Shown: positions 10,001-18,847 of the stretch, piece by piece
Position numbering within the stretch: position 1 is the stretch's first letter
Layout: every line of letters starts with the position of its first letter
Program-made: the position numbers and the translations under genes
Notes under the pieces: model-generated
Databases searched by the model: none
What the model was told of the DNA's origin: nothing
Seen by the model: the letters and a program-made list of their open reading frames with translations, nothing else
From: CAYPJE01 sp964410945
GTDB lineage: Bacteria > Fidelibacterota > Marinisomatia > Marinisomatales > TCS56
Direction of reading: 5' to 3'
Assembly: GCA_964410945.1 (NCBI GenBank)
Contig: CAYPJE010000019.1
Span: 1-51,832 of the forward strand
DNA: 51,832 nt

Positions 10001-11255
10001 ACCATATGGTGCGGCAATCCAGATCAAGGATAAGCAAAAGATTGAAGCTGGGCAAACAATGTTCCAGTGGGATCCATATACCGATATTATTCTGGCTAGG
10101 AAAGCTGGTCATGTAGCTCTCCGTGATTTTGAGAATAATGAGACTTATCGGGTTGAAGCCGTTGAAGGCGGCAAGAAACAGATGGTTATCATCGAATCCA
10201 AGAACCGCAAGTTAAGTCCCCACATTGAAATCATCGATGAAGAGGGTAAAGTAACAGCTGGCGGTGCAATTCTACCGGTGAAAGCTACACTGGTCGTTCG
10301 TGACGATCAGCATGTTGAGCGTGGCCAGACTCTGGTAAAGATTCCGCGCGATATTGGTAAAACCCGTGATATCACCGGTGGTTTGCCACGTGTGGCAGAA
10401 TTGTTTGAGGCGCGTAATCCCTCCAACCCGGCGGTAGTTACCGAAATTGACGGTACGGTCAAGTTCGGAGAGGTGAAGCGTGGTATCAGGAAGATCAGTG
10501 TGGAAAGCACGGCTGGAGAAATCCGGAATTACAATATTCCTTACGGAAAGCATGTGATTGTACATGAAGGTGATTACATCCATGCCGGTACACCATTGTG
10601 TGAAGGTTCGACTTCGCCGGCTGATGTTCTTAGTATTCTTGGCCCTGGTAAAGTGCGCGAATATTTGGTAAATGAAATTCAGGAGGTTTATCGTCTGCAG
10701 GGTGTGAAGATCAATGATAAGCACATCGAAGTTATTGTCAAGCAGATGATGAACAAGGTCAGTGTCGCCGATCCAGGTGACACGAAATTCCTGACGCGTG
10801 ACAAAGTGAATAAAGAAGAATTTTTCCTGGAGAATGCCAGAATAGCCAATCTGGTCGTTATTTCAGATCCGGGCGGCTCAGAATTTGAGGTCAATGCTCA
10901 GGTTGATAAAAACGATGTGAAGGAAATCAACAAGACTCTGAAGGCTGATGGTTCTGATTTAATTAAATCGAGAAAAGCGAACCCGGCTACGTTTGAGCCG
11001 TTGTTGATGGGTATTACCCAGGCTTCACTTAACACAGACAGCTTCCTTTCGGCAGCTTCCTTCCAGGAAACAACCCGAGTTCTGACGGATGCGGCTACTT
11101 CGGGCAAGACCGATACTCTGACTGGTCTGAAAGAGAATGTTGCCGTCGGACGCTTGATTCCCGCCGGATCGGGTTCACCGCATATCAAAGATATCCTGGT
11201 TTCCGATCCCCACGGAGAAGAGCTTGGTGATGAGGGCTTTTTTGTTGAGCAATAA
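7011..11255 (+). CDS. rpoC: DNA-directed RNA polymerase subunit beta'
   Basis: A 1414-residue beta' subunit starting with TTG behind GGGAG. The N-terminal zinc site is C68/C70/C83/C86. The catalytic magnesium loop NADFDGD is at 473-479. A second zinc site is formed by C811, C883, C890 and C893. The C-terminal region with SVLTCDSHRG and the jaw/clamp segments is intact. It follows rpoB by 12 bases. The length is typical of FCB-type beta', with rpoB and rpoC unfused. Confidence 0.99.
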   Translation: MTYIQSSKIDTKRDFSSVTIGLSSPEMILARSYGEVLKPETINYRSYKPEKDGLFCEKIFGPVKDYECHCGKYKGIRYRGIICDRCGVEVTRKKVRRERMGHITLAVPVVHIWYLRSIPSKLSYLIGLSTKDLERIIYYETFIVVEPGNSSKQRLDLIDEEEYLQLEREFGFNAVSEEDRVEDNYFMASMGGAAIKEILARINPIQLAAELEDRSQNSRSKQNREEALKRLKVVKSFVPDPGKQKINRPEWMIISVLPVIPPELRPLVPLEGGRFAASDLNDLYRRIIIRNNRLKQLIEIKAPDVILRNEKRMLQEAVDALFDNSRRRTAIRSGTRRPLKSLSDMLRGKTGRFRQNLLGKRVDYSGRSVIVVGPELNLNECGLPKNMALELFKPHMIHELIARGLAQTPRSAKLMVENRDPEVYKVLEYVVKDHPVMLNRAPTLHRLGIQAFQPVLVDGKAIRIHPLVCTAFNADFDGDQMAVHVPLSLPAQMEARILMLSSHNILHPANGKPIAIPSQDMVLGCYYLTRQRKDTKGEGRKFGSINEVRLAYENDAVGLNTIIDLRFKGGWHKNTTVGRAIFNSILPDELPYVDEMISKRRLEKIVNQSYLMAGNYRTVTFLDDLKNLGFEIATHSGISISIRDIMIPKLKTDIISSAQGEVDSIHEKFNRQVLTDGERYNKVIDVWTHATNEVAASMMNGLMNDDQGFNPVYMMADSGARGSQDQIKQLAGMRGLMAKPQKAMTGGKGEIIESPITSNFKEGLSVLEYFISTHGARKGLADTALKTADAGYLTRRLVDVAQDVVVSEMDCETINGIEISDLKEGEEVIEPLADRILGRTILDDFIIDGTVIVEAGALITEKEAELISNSNVESIRIRSVLTCDSHRGVCAKCYGWNLSTHEIVNLGTAVGIQAAQSIGEPGTQLTLRTFHIGGTATRIIEQSEMKSKIAGRVKLSDNFEVATTADETGSDVTRCMVRHGQISILDENNHPRAQYNVPYGAAIQIKDKQKIEAGQTMFQWDPYTDIILARKAGHVALRDFENNETYRVEAVEGGKKQMVIIESKNRKLSPHIEIIDEEGKVTAGGAILPVKATLVVRDDQHVERGQTLVKIPRDIGKTRDITGGLPRVAELFEARNPSNPAVVTEIDGTVKFGEVKRGIRKISVESTAGEIRNYNIPYGKHVIVHEGDYIHAGTPLCEGSTSPADVLSILGPGKVREYLVNEIQEVYRLQGVKINDKHIEVIVKQMMNKVSVADPGDTKFLTRDKVNKEEFFLENARIANLVVISDPGGSEFEVNAQVDKNDVKEINKTLKADGSDLIKSRKANPATFEPLLMGITQASLNTDSFLSAASFQETTRVLTDAATSGKTDTLTGLKENVAVGRLIPAGSGSPHIKDILVSDPHGEELGDEGFFVEQ

Positions 11256-11292
11256 CAAAGAATTCCAAAGTGCAGTCCTATATAAAAACGGA

Positions 11293-11322
11293 TTGACTGT
11301 AAATCTAATTATGGAATAAATT
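11293..11322 (+). promoter_or_regulatory. Possible internal promoter ahead of the str block
   Basis: In the 90-base rpoC-rpsL gap, TTGACT at 11293-11298 resembles a -35 box, and TAAATT at 11317-11322 could be a weak -10 with an 18-base spacer. No terminator precedes it, so it would add to read-through from rpoC. The -10 match is only four of six, so this stays tentative. Confidence 0.3.
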
Positions 11323-11345
11323 AGTAGGCTTTATTTGAAAGAACT

Positions 11346-11720
11346 ATGCCGACAATAAATCAACTAGTAAGAAAAGGACGCAAGCGGGTAGTAAAGAAAA
11401 CTGCTACACCCGCTTTGAAAGCAAACCCCCAGAAACGGGGTGTGTGCACACGCGTATATACAACTACCCCCAAAAAACCGAACTCAGCTCTCCGGAAGGT
11501 GGCTCGTGTACGATTAACAAATGGTATTGAAGTAACCGCATATATCCCTGGCGAGGGCCATAACCTGCAGGAGCACTCAATTGTGCTGATCGAGGGTGGT
11601 CGTGTCAAGGATTTGCCGGGTGTACGCTATCATATCGTTCGCGGTACTTTTGATACCGCCGGCGTTTCAGATCGCAGAACCAGCCGCTCCCGCTACGGTG
11701 CTAAACGACCAAAGTCCTGA
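11346..11720 (+). CDS. rpsL: Small ribosomal subunit protein uS12
   Basis: A 124-residue S12. The decoding-centre loops carry TPKKPNSALRK (K43) and GGRVKDLPGVRYH (K88, P91), the wild-type residues associated with streptomycin sensitivity. The start is at the family-typical MPTINQLVRKGR. It opens the rpsL-rpsG-fusA-tuf block. The N-terminal extension is basic, as usual. Confidence 0.98.
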   Translation: MPTINQLVRKGRKRVVKKTATPALKANPQKRGVCTRVYTTTPKKPNSALRKVARVRLTNGIEVTAYIPGEGHNLQEHSIVLIEGGRVKDLPGVRYHIVRGTFDTAGVSDRRTSRSRYGAKRPKS

Positions 11721-11722
11721 TT

Positions 11723-12187
11723 ATGAGAAGAAGAAGACCAGAACGACGGCAGATTATGCCGGACCCCGTATACAATGATCTTGTTGTCGCTAAATTCGTC
11801 AACTATTTAATGCTGCGCGGAAAGAAAGGTGTTGCTGAGCATACATTCTATTCTGCAATGGATATCATCCAGCAGCGCACGAAGAGCGAAGGTGTCAGCA
11901 TTTTTAAAAAGGCGATCGAGAACGCCTCTCCTCAGGTTGAGGTGAAATCGCGCCGTATCGGTGGTGCTACCTATCAAGTACCGATTGAGGTGCCAAAGCA
12001 CCGCCAGTTTTATCTGGTATCCAAGTGGATTATTGCCGCTGCCCGCAGCCGTTCCAGTAAGGCAATGGCTGAACGCCTGGCCGCCGAGCTGATCGCTGCT
12101 GCCAATAATGAAGGCGGAGCGATTAAGAAGAAAGATGATACCCATAGAATGGCTGAAGCCAATAAAGCATTTGCCCATTTCAGATAA
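11723..12187 (+). CDS. rpsG: Small ribosomal subunit protein uS7
   Basis: A 154-residue S7 beginning MRRRRPERR, with the family segments YNDLVVAKFVNYLM and GGATYQVPIEV, and a C-terminal helix ending HRMAEANKAFAHF. S7 nucleates assembly of the 30S head and lines the E-site mRNA exit. Only two bases separate it from rpsL, so the E. coli-style S7 repressor site between rpsL and rpsG cannot be present in that form. Confidence 0.98.
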   Translation: MRRRRPERRQIMPDPVYNDLVVAKFVNYLMLRGKKGVAEHTFYSAMDIIQQRTKSEGVSIFKKAIENASPQVEVKSRRIGGATYQVPIEVPKHRQFYLVSKWIIAAARSRSSKAMAERLAAELIAAANNEGGAIKKKDDTHRMAEANKAFAHFR

Positions 12188-12196
12188 TCTGCACTC

Positions 12197-14287
12197 ATGA
12201 AAAAACTCTCCTTAGATAAAGTACGCAATATCGGCATTATGGCCCATATCGATGCAGGGAAAACCACCCTCACCGAGCGTATTTTATATTATACCGGTCG
12301 ACTGCACCGGATGGGGGAAGTCCATGAAGGCATGGCCACCATGGATTGGATGGAGCAGGAGAAGGAGCGTGGTATTACGATCACCTCTGCCGCTACCACC
12401 GCTCTGTGGAATAAGAATCGAATAAACATCATCGACACCCCGGGTCATGTTGATTTTACCGTGGAAGTAGAGCGGTCCCTGAGAGTATTGGATGGGGCCG
12501 TTGCTGTATTCTGTGCTGTTGGCGGAGTCGAACCGCAGAGTGAAACTGTCTGGCGCCAGGCTGATAAATATAATGTTCCGCGGATCGCTTTTGTCAATAA
12601 GATGGATCGTACCGGAGCTGATTTTTTCAACGTTCTGGAAATGATCAAGAAACGCTTGCGAGCCAATCCATTGCCACTGGTAATCCCGATTGGTTCCGGT
12701 GATCTGTTTACCGGTTTGATCGATTTGATAGAAAATCGCGCTATCCTGTATAATGAATCGACATTGGGTGCCCGCTTCGATTATGCTAAAATCCCTGATG
12801 ATATGGCTGAAGTTGCAGAAGAGTGGCGCCATCATTTAATCGAGGAAACAGCAGCCTATGATGAAGGGCTCCTGGAGAAATATTTAAACGAGGATGAGAT
12901 AACCGCTGATGAAATCAAGGCAGCACTTCGCAAAGGTTGTCTCGATAATACATTTATTCCCACCATCTGTGGTTCGGCTTTCAAGAACAAAGGCGTTCAG
13001 CGCGTACTCGATGCCGTGGTGGATTTTCTGCCTTCACCGGACGATGTTGGTGAGGTAAGTGGGTTTGAGCCTGATAACACCGATATCACTCTTACGCGGA
13101 CGGCCAAAGAAGACGAGCCGTTCAGTGCATTGGCCTTTAAAATTGTTACTGATCCTTATGTAGGTCGGCTAACGTATATCCGGGTTTATTCCGGGAAAAT
13201 GCCCGCCGGAACGGCGATTTATAATCCCAATACCGGTAAAAAAGAGCGGATTTCCCGTATCCTGATGATGCATGCCAACAAACGTGAAGATCGCACGGAA
13301 GTCGGTGCCGGTGAAATTGTAGCTGTGGTTGGATTGAAGAAAACCAATACCGGCCACACACTATGTGATTATAAGAAGCCGATCCTGCTGGAATCGATGG
13401 ATTTCCCCGAGCCGGTGGTGGAAGTATCGGTGGAGCCGATCAGCCAGGCCGATCAGGAAGCCCTGTCTAAAGCATTGGCTAAATTGAGTGATGAAGATCC
13501 TACCTTCCGCGTATCCACTAACCAGGATACCGGTCAAACGGTAATTGCCGGAATGGGTGAACTTCACCTGGAGATTCTGATCGATCGCCTGTTGCGTGAG
13601 TTTAAGGTAAAAGCCCATATCGGTAAACCTCAGGTTGCTTATACCGAGGCTATCACGGCACGGGTAGAAAAAATTGTCGGTCGCTTTGTCCGTCAGTCCG
13701 GTGGACGTGGACAATTCGGTCATGTCGTCATTAATGTTGAGCCAAATGAGTCGGCCAAGGGCTATCATTTTGATAACAAGATTGTTGGCGGTGTTATTCC
13801 GCGGGAATATATCCCGTCAGTAGATCAGGGTATTAGGGAAGCCATTAAAAATGGTGTTATCGCCGGTTACCCGATCGAAGATATTAGAGTCGAGCTGGTC
13901 GATGGTTCATATCATGATGTCGATTCTTCCGAAATTGCTTTTAAAATCGCTGGTTCGATGGCCATACAGGAGGCCTGTAAGAAAGCCAAGCCGGTGTTGA
14001 TGGAGCCGATGATGAATGTTGAAGTCGTGGTTCCAGAAGAGTATTTAGGCGACGTAATGAGCGATATCAATTCGCGTCGCGGTCACATTAACGGCATGAA
14101 CCAGCGTAAAGACGCTCATGTACTGGATGCGCGAGTACCGTTGAGTGCTATGTTCGGTTATGCCACTGATCTGCGTTCCCTGACCCAGGGTCGTGCGATA
14201 TTTTCGATGGAATTTTCTCATTTTGAGAAAGTTCCGGCAAACATTGAATCCGATATTATTGAGCGCATTCACGGAAAAGCATCCTAG
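12197..14287 (+). CDS. fusA: Elongation factor G
   Basis: A 696-residue translocation GTPase. The P-loop AHIDAGKT is at 16-23, followed by DTPGHVDFT and NKMDRTG for guanine recognition. Domain II, domain III and the tRNA-mimic domain IV (QSGGRGQFGHV and the following loop) are complete, and the protein ends with the usual domain V. It is the only EF-G gene in the window and sits in the conserved place between rpsG and tuf. Confidence 0.98.
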   Translation: MKKLSLDKVRNIGIMAHIDAGKTTLTERILYYTGRLHRMGEVHEGMATMDWMEQEKERGITITSAATTALWNKNRINIIDTPGHVDFTVEVERSLRVLDGAVAVFCAVGGVEPQSETVWRQADKYNVPRIAFVNKMDRTGADFFNVLEMIKKRLRANPLPLVIPIGSGDLFTGLIDLIENRAILYNESTLGARFDYAKIPDDMAEVAEEWRHHLIEETAAYDEGLLEKYLNEDEITADEIKAALRKGCLDNTFIPTICGSAFKNKGVQRVLDAVVDFLPSPDDVGEVSGFEPDNTDITLTRTAKEDEPFSALAFKIVTDPYVGRLTYIRVYSGKMPAGTAIYNPNTGKKERISRILMMHANKREDRTEVGAGEIVAVVGLKKTNTGHTLCDYKKPILLESMDFPEPVVEVSVEPISQADQEALSKALAKLSDEDPTFRVSTNQDTGQTVIAGMGELHLEILIDRLLREFKVKAHIGKPQVAYTEAITARVEKIVGRFVRQSGGRGQFGHVVINVEPNESAKGYHFDNKIVGGVIPREYIPSVDQGIREAIKNGVIAGYPIEDIRVELVDGSYHDVDSSEIAFKIAGSMAIQEACKKAKPVLMEPMMNVEVVVPEEYLGDVMSDINSRRGHINGMNQRKDAHVLDARVPLSAMFGYATDLRSLTQGRAIFSMEFSHFEKVPANIESDIIERIHGKAS

Positions 14288-14302
14288 GATAAAGGAGGGC
14301 CC

Positions 14303-15493
14303 ATGTCAAAGGCTAAATTTGAGCGGACGAAGCCGCACGTAAACATAGGTACAATAGGTCATGTAGATCATGGCAAGACCACTTTGACGGCAGCGATCAC
14401 GATGACGCAGTCCAAGCGTGGTTTTTCTGAGATACGTGATTTTGATTCGATAGATAACGCCCCTGAAGAGCGGGAGCGTGGAATAACGATTCAGACGGCC
14501 CATGTGGAGTATGAGACGGCGGCCCGTCACTACGCTCACGTAGACTGTCCGGGACACGCGGACTATATTAAGAACATGATCACTGGTGCAGCCCAGATGG
14601 ACGGATCGATATTGGTGGTAAGCGCGGCGGATGGCCCGATGCCCCAGACCCGTGAGCACGTATTGCTGGCCCGCCAGGTGAATGTCCCAAGTATTGTAGT
14701 ATTCATGAACAAGACCGACCAGGTGGATGATCCTGAGTTGATCGAGCTGGTTGAGATGGAATTACGTGACCTGCTGAATGAATATGAATTTCCGGGTGAT
14801 GATACCCCGATTATTCGTGGTAGCGCCCTGAATGCGATGAACAATCCGGCTGATGAAGAGGCTACGAAATGTATTGTTGAGCTTCTGGATGCCTGTGACT
14901 CATTCATACCGCAGCCGGAGCGTGATGTTGACCGTCCGTTCCTGATGCCGATAGAAGACGTATTCAGTATTACCGGCCGTGGCACGGTTGGGACTGGTCG
15001 TATCGAACGTGGTATCGTTAAGGTTGGCGAGGAGATTGAGATTCTTGGCATGGGTGCCCATGAGAAGAAGGTGGTGACCGGTGTTGAGATGTTCCGCAAG
15101 ATTTTGGATGAAGGCCAGGCTGGTGACAATGCCGGTATATTGCTGCGCGGTGTTGACAAGGAATTTTTGAAGCGTGGAATGGTATTGGCGAAACCGGGCA
15201 GCATAACCCCGCATACCCGATTCAAGGCCAAGGTCTATATTTTGAAGCGCGATGAAGGTGGTCGTCACACGCCTTTCTTCACGGGATACCGTCCCCAGTT
15301 TTATTTCCGTACGACGGATGTAACCGGAGTGGTTACATTGCCTGAGGGAACCGAGATGGTAATGCCTGGTGATAATGTAGAGATGGAAGTCCAGATGATC
15401 ACGTCGATCGCTATGGACAAGGAATTGCGGTTTGCGATTCGTGAAGGTGGCCATACGGTTGGCGCCGGTGTCGTAACCGAAGTTATCGAGTAG
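14303..15493 (+). CDS. tuf: Elongation factor Tu (second, complete copy)
   Basis: A 396-residue EF-Tu with GHVDHGKT at 19-26, DCPGHADY, NKTD for guanine specificity, and domains II and III ending GAGVVTEVIE. AAGGAGGG, six bases upstream of the ATG, is among the best ribosome binding sites in the window, fitting very high expression. Its last 54 bases plus one upstream base match the partial tuf at the left edge exactly, suggesting two copies kept alike by gene conversion. Confidence 0.98.
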   Translation: MSKAKFERTKPHVNIGTIGHVDHGKTTLTAAITMTQSKRGFSEIRDFDSIDNAPEERERGITIQTAHVEYETAARHYAHVDCPGHADYIKNMITGAAQMDGSILVVSAADGPMPQTREHVLLARQVNVPSIVVFMNKTDQVDDPELIELVEMELRDLLNEYEFPGDDTPIIRGSALNAMNNPADEEATKCIVELLDACDSFIPQPERDVDRPFLMPIEDVFSITGRGTVGTGRIERGIVKVGEEIEILGMGAHEKKVVTGVEMFRKILDEGQAGDNAGILLRGVDKEFLKRGMVLAKPGSITPHTRFKAKVYILKRDEGGRHTPFFTGYRPQFYFRTTDVTGVVTLPEGTEMVMPGDNVEMEVQMITSIAMDKELRFAIREGGHTVGAGVVTEVIE

Positions 15494-15503
15494 AGGAACT
15501 ACT

Positions 15504-15812
15504 GTGCCTAAACAATCAATTCGAATTAGTCTGAAAGCATACGATCATACGTTGCTGGATAAATCAACGGAAAAGATTGTCCGGACAGCCAAATCAACCG
15601 GAGCTGTTATTTCCGGTCCGATTCCGCTGCCAACCAAACGGTCGATCTATACTGTCCTGCGGTCACCTTTTGTTGACAAGAAATCGCGTGAACAATTTCA
15701 GACCAAAATTCACAAGCGTTTGATCGATATTTTAAACTCTACTCCCAAGACGGTTGAAGCCTTGATGAAGCTGGACTTGCCAGCCGGTGTGGATATTGAG
15801 ATAAAGGTGTGA
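15504..15812 (+). CDS. rpsJ: Small ribosomal subunit protein uS10
   Basis: A 102-residue S10 starting with GTG behind GAGGAAC. It has IRISLKAYDHTLLD at the N-terminus and GPIPLPTKRSIYTVLRSP in the middle, the loop that reaches into the 30S head. S10 also serves as NusE in antitermination, pairing with NusG encoded near the left edge. It opens the S10 block. Confidence 0.98.
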   Translation: MPKQSIRISLKAYDHTLLDKSTEKIVRTAKSTGAVISGPIPLPTKRSIYTVLRSPFVDKKSREQFQTKIHKRLIDILNSTPKTVEALMKLDLPAGVDIEIKV

Positions 15813-15813
15813 C

Positions 15814-16431
15814 ATGCGTGGCTTAATTGGAAAAAAAATCGGTATGACTCAAATCTTCGATGAATTTGGTCAGGTAGTACCGGTTACGGTTATTGAAGCA
15901 GGACCATGTGTAGTAACACAGGTAAAGACCGATGATACGGACGGATACACAGCCGTGCAGGTTGGCTTTGGAAAGCGCAAAGAGAAGCATACTACCAAGC
16001 CCATGCAGGGTCATTTTGCCAAGGCTGGTGTTGAGCCACAGTATGCCCTGGCGGAATTTGAGACCATACCGGGATTTGAGTATAAAGCCGGACAGAAATT
16101 TACCGTCAATATCTTTCATGAAGGCGAGCGGGTGTCCGCTACCGGTACTTCTAAGGGTCGCGGTTTTGCCGGTGTTATTAAGCGCCATGGTTTTCAACGT
16201 CAAAATGTAACCCACGGACAGAGTGAATATCTCCGTCACCCTGGTTCAATCGGTCAATCTTCCGATCCCTCCAGGGTATGGAAGGGTATGAAAATGGCCG
16301 GTCATATGGGGGTCGATAAAGTTACGGTAAGTAATCTGAAGGTCGTTCGCATCGACGAGGAAAACAACCAGATATTTTTACGCGGTGCCGTACCGGGTGC
16401 CAACAACGGATTAATCATAATTACGAAGTAA
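15814..16431 (+). CDS. rplC: Large ribosomal subunit protein uL3
   Basis: A 205-residue L3. The N-terminus MRGLIGKKIGMTQIF and the extended loop GTSKGRGFAGVIKRHGF, which reaches the peptidyl transferase centre, are both intact. A glutamine in the HGQSEYLRHPGSIG segment is present, where PrmB-type methylation occurs in some bacteria. L3 is an early assembly protein of the 50S subunit. It begins one base after rpsJ. Confidence 0.98.
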   Translation: MRGLIGKKIGMTQIFDEFGQVVPVTVIEAGPCVVTQVKTDDTDGYTAVQVGFGKRKEKHTTKPMQGHFAKAGVEPQYALAEFETIPGFEYKAGQKFTVNIFHEGERVSATGTSKGRGFAGVIKRHGFQRQNVTHGQSEYLRHPGSIGQSSDPSRVWKGMKMAGHMGVDKVTVSNLKVVRIDEENNQIFLRGAVPGANNGLIIITK

Positions 16432-16433
16432 TC

Positions 16434-17060
16434 ATGGAATTAAAAGTATTAAACCAGGACGGAACGCAGGGCTCCAAAATTAAAGTGGATGACGCTGTAT
16501 TCGGGATTGAACCCAATGAATCGGTCGTTCACCAGGCAGTTCTTTCGGAATTAGCCAATAGTCGGCAGGGAACACATGCTTCACGCAATCGTGCCCTGAT
16601 TCATGGTGGCGGTAGAAAACCCTGGCGTCAGAAAGGCCGCGGTGTTGCCCGCGCCGGTTCTACCAGATCACCGATCTGGCGCGGCGGGGCTACCACATTT
16701 GGACCACAGCCCCATGGCTATTCATATAAATTACCTCATAAGGTAAAACAATTGGCCCGGCGTTCGGTATTATCCGATAAAGTAAGTGCGGATTCCATGG
16801 TGGTTGTCGAATCACTGCAAATGGATGAACCGCGTACAAAAACTTTTATTAAGCTTCTGGAAGATTTGAATATCCAGGATAAAAAAATTACGGTATTAGC
16901 TTCAGCTATTGAGGATAATCTTTATCTGGCCACCCGCAATCTGGCAAATGTTTTTGTCTGTCAGGCCGGTCATGCCAGCGCTTTGGATTTGATCGATTGT
17001 GAAGTATTACTGGCTGATAAAGCCGGTATCGCCGTGTTAAATGACCAATTGATGGCGTAA
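16434..17060 (+). CDS. rplD: Large ribosomal subunit protein uL4
   Basis: A 208-residue L4. The long loop lining the peptide exit tunnel contains GGRKPWRQKGRGVARAGS and SPIWRGGATTFGP, the region where macrolide-resistance changes map in other bacteria; it looks normal here. In E. coli L4 represses its own operon through the S10 leader. Here rpsJ follows tuf by ten bases, so that leader does not exist. Confidence 0.97.
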   Translation: MELKVLNQDGTQGSKIKVDDAVFGIEPNESVVHQAVLSELANSRQGTHASRNRALIHGGGRKPWRQKGRGVARAGSTRSPIWRGGATTFGPQPHGYSYKLPHKVKQLARRSVLSDKVSADSMVVVESLQMDEPRTKTFIKLLEDLNIQDKKITVLASAIEDNLYLATRNLANVFVCQAGHASALDLIDCEVLLADKAGIAVLNDQLMA

Positions 17061-17065
17061 ATATA

Positions 17066-17389
17066 ATGACTGACTTTCATAAAATAATTATTCGTCCGTT
17101 GTTTACGGAAAAGATGAGCCTGCTGGAGGAGACTGAGCGCAAATACGCATTTCAGGTTTCACCCAATGCCAATAAAATTATGATCAAGCAGGCCGTGGAA
17201 GCAAAATTCGATGTTAAGGTTGACAAAGTGGCTACCATGAATCGGATGGGGAAAGAAAAACAGATGACAGTACGCAGTGGTGGACGTCCGATCCGGACCT
17301 CCGGTAAGCGCAGTGACTGGAAAAAGGCTGTTGTTACCCTCCGTGAAGGTTACAGCATCGACCTGTTAAAAGCTGAGGCAACGAGTTAA
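17066..17389 (+). CDS. rplW: Large ribosomal subunit protein uL23
   Basis: A 107-residue L23 with the family start IIIRPLFTEKMSLLEE, a core containing YAFQVSPNANKIMIKQAVEA, and FDVKVDKVATMN. It sits at the tunnel exit and is the docking point for trigger factor and SRP. The length is slightly above the 95-100 common in other groups, because of a normal central loop. Five bases separate it from rplD. Confidence 0.97.
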   Translation: MTDFHKIIIRPLFTEKMSLLEETERKYAFQVSPNANKIMIKQAVEAKFDVKVDKVATMNRMGKEKQMTVRSGGRPIRTSGKRSDWKKAVVTLREGYSIDLLKAEATS

Positions 17390-17391
17390 TC

Positions 17392-18216
17392 ATGGGAATC
17401 CGGAATTTAAAACCAACCACTCCTGGCAGCCGTTTTGCTTCAAGGAATGATTTCGCCGAGATCACCAAGTCCACCCCTGAAAAATCACTGACAGTCGCTC
17501 TGCGTAAGTCCGGTGGACGCAATAATAAAGGTCGTATTACGGTACGACATCGTGGAGGTGGTCATCGCCGTCGTTATCGTATCATCGATTTTAAACGGAA
17601 CAAATTTGGTATTGAAGGCCGTGTTGCAGCGATTGAATATGATCCTAACCGGTCCGCCAATATCGCTTTGATTGTCTATGTGGATGGCGAAAAACGATAT
17701 ATTATCGCTCCATTCGGGCTTAAGGTCGGTGATAAGATCATCTCTGGTGATGAAGTGCCGCTGAAAATCGGAAACGCCCTGAAGCTGAAGAATATCCCCG
17801 CCGGCCTCGTTGTGCATAATATTGAACTGGAACCTGGGAAAGGTGCCCAGATGGCTCGCAGCGCCGGTGCTGCCGTTCAGATTATGGCCCATGAAGGCGG
17901 ATTTGTTTCACTGCGTCTTCCTTCCACCGAGATTCGAATGGTGCCGGAAAATTGCATGGCTACCATTGGTGAGGTGGGTAATCGATCGCATGAGCAGATA
18001 GTGTCAGGTAAAGCTGGCCGATCCCGCTGGCTGGGGCGTCGTCCCAAAGTGCGTGGTGTTGCCATGAATCCGGTTGACCATCCAATGGGTGGCGGTGAAG
18101 GAAAATCATCTGGTGGCCGGCATCCTACGACCCCGTGGGGAAAACCAACCAAGGGTTATAAAACACGGAAAAGAAATAAAAAATCTAACGATTATATTGT
18201 GAAGAGGAGAAAGTAG
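17392..18216 (+). CDS. rplB: Large ribosomal subunit protein uL2
   Basis: A 274-residue L2. The N-terminal RNA-binding part has GRNNKGRITVRHRGGGHRR. The C-terminal segment MNPVDHPMGGGEGKSSGGRH contains the conserved histidine near the peptidyl transferase centre. The basic tail is GYKTRKRNKKSN. It is two bases from rplW and one base from rpsS. Confidence 0.98.
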   Translation: MGIRNLKPTTPGSRFASRNDFAEITKSTPEKSLTVALRKSGGRNNKGRITVRHRGGGHRRRYRIIDFKRNKFGIEGRVAAIEYDPNRSANIALIVYVDGEKRYIIAPFGLKVGDKIISGDEVPLKIGNALKLKNIPAGLVVHNIELEPGKGAQMARSAGAAVQIMAHEGGFVSLRLPSTEIRMVPENCMATIGEVGNRSHEQIVSGKAGRSRWLGRRPKVRGVAMNPVDHPMGGGEGKSSGGRHPTTPWGKPTKGYKTRKRNKKSNDYIVKRRK

Positions 18217-18217
18217 T

Positions 18218-18487
18218 ATGGCTCGTTCGTTAAAAAAGGGCCCCTACGTCGATGCTAAGCTGCTGAAGAAAGTTCAGGCAATGAACGATTCGGGTAAAAA
18301 GAAAGTTATCAAGACATGGTCTCGACGCTCCATGGTTACGCCGGAATTTGTCGGGCATACCCTGGCTATTCACAATGGTAACAAATTCATCCCGGTCTAT
18401 ATTTATGAAAATATGGTTGGCCATAAACTGGGTGAGTTTGCTCCGACCAGGATTTTCCGCATGCATTCAGGAGATAGGAAGAAATAA
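18218..18487 (+). CDS. rpsS: Small ribosomal subunit protein uS19
   Basis: An 89-residue S19 with MARSLKKGPYVDAKLLKK, the core IKTWSRRSMVTPEFVGHT, and a tail that includes HKLGEFAPTR. S19 forms a head complex with S13 and contacts the A-site tRNA. A purine-rich GAGGAGAAAG upstream gives a strong ribosome binding site inside the rplB tail. Confidence 0.98.
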   Translation: MARSLKKGPYVDAKLLKKVQAMNDSGKKKVIKTWSRRSMVTPEFVGHTLAIHNGNKFIPVYIYENMVGHKLGEFAPTRIFRMHSGDRKK

Positions 18488-18489
18488 CG

Positions 18490-18831
18490 ATGGAAGCACT
18501 AGCTAAATCGCGGTATGTCAGGCAATCGCCCCGGAAGATGCGCATCGTGGTGGATGCCGTACGGGGACAGAAAGTAGGTACTGCTTTAAACTATCTACAT
18601 TTTTCACCATTAAAAGCATCGTATGTTATTGAAAAAACCCTCCGTTCTGCCGTAGCGAACTACATGCAGAAAAGTGACAGCTCCAATGTTGATCCAGAGG
18701 GTTTGAAGATTAAAGAAATTTTCGTCAACGGTGGTCCGGTTATGAAACGATTCCGAGCGGCTTCAATGGGCCGTGCGGCACGGTTGCGTAAACCTTCCTG
18801 CCACTTGAATATTGTCGTCACCGACGAATAA
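18490..18831 (+). CDS. rplV: Large ribosomal subunit protein uL22
   Basis: A 113-residue L22 with YVRQSPRKMRIVVDAVRG at the N-terminus and the tunnel hairpin near VNGGPVMKRFRAASMGRA. With L4 it forms the exit-tunnel constriction. The hairpin length appears normal. It is followed by a 16-base gap carrying TTAGGAGG for rpsC. Confidence 0.97.
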   Translation: MEALAKSRYVRQSPRKMRIVVDAVRGQKVGTALNYLHFSPLKASYVIEKTLRSAVANYMQKSDSSNVDPEGLKIKEIFVNGGPVMKRFRAASMGRAARLRKPSCHLNIVVTDE

Positions 18832-18847
18832 TTATTAGGAGGTTCGT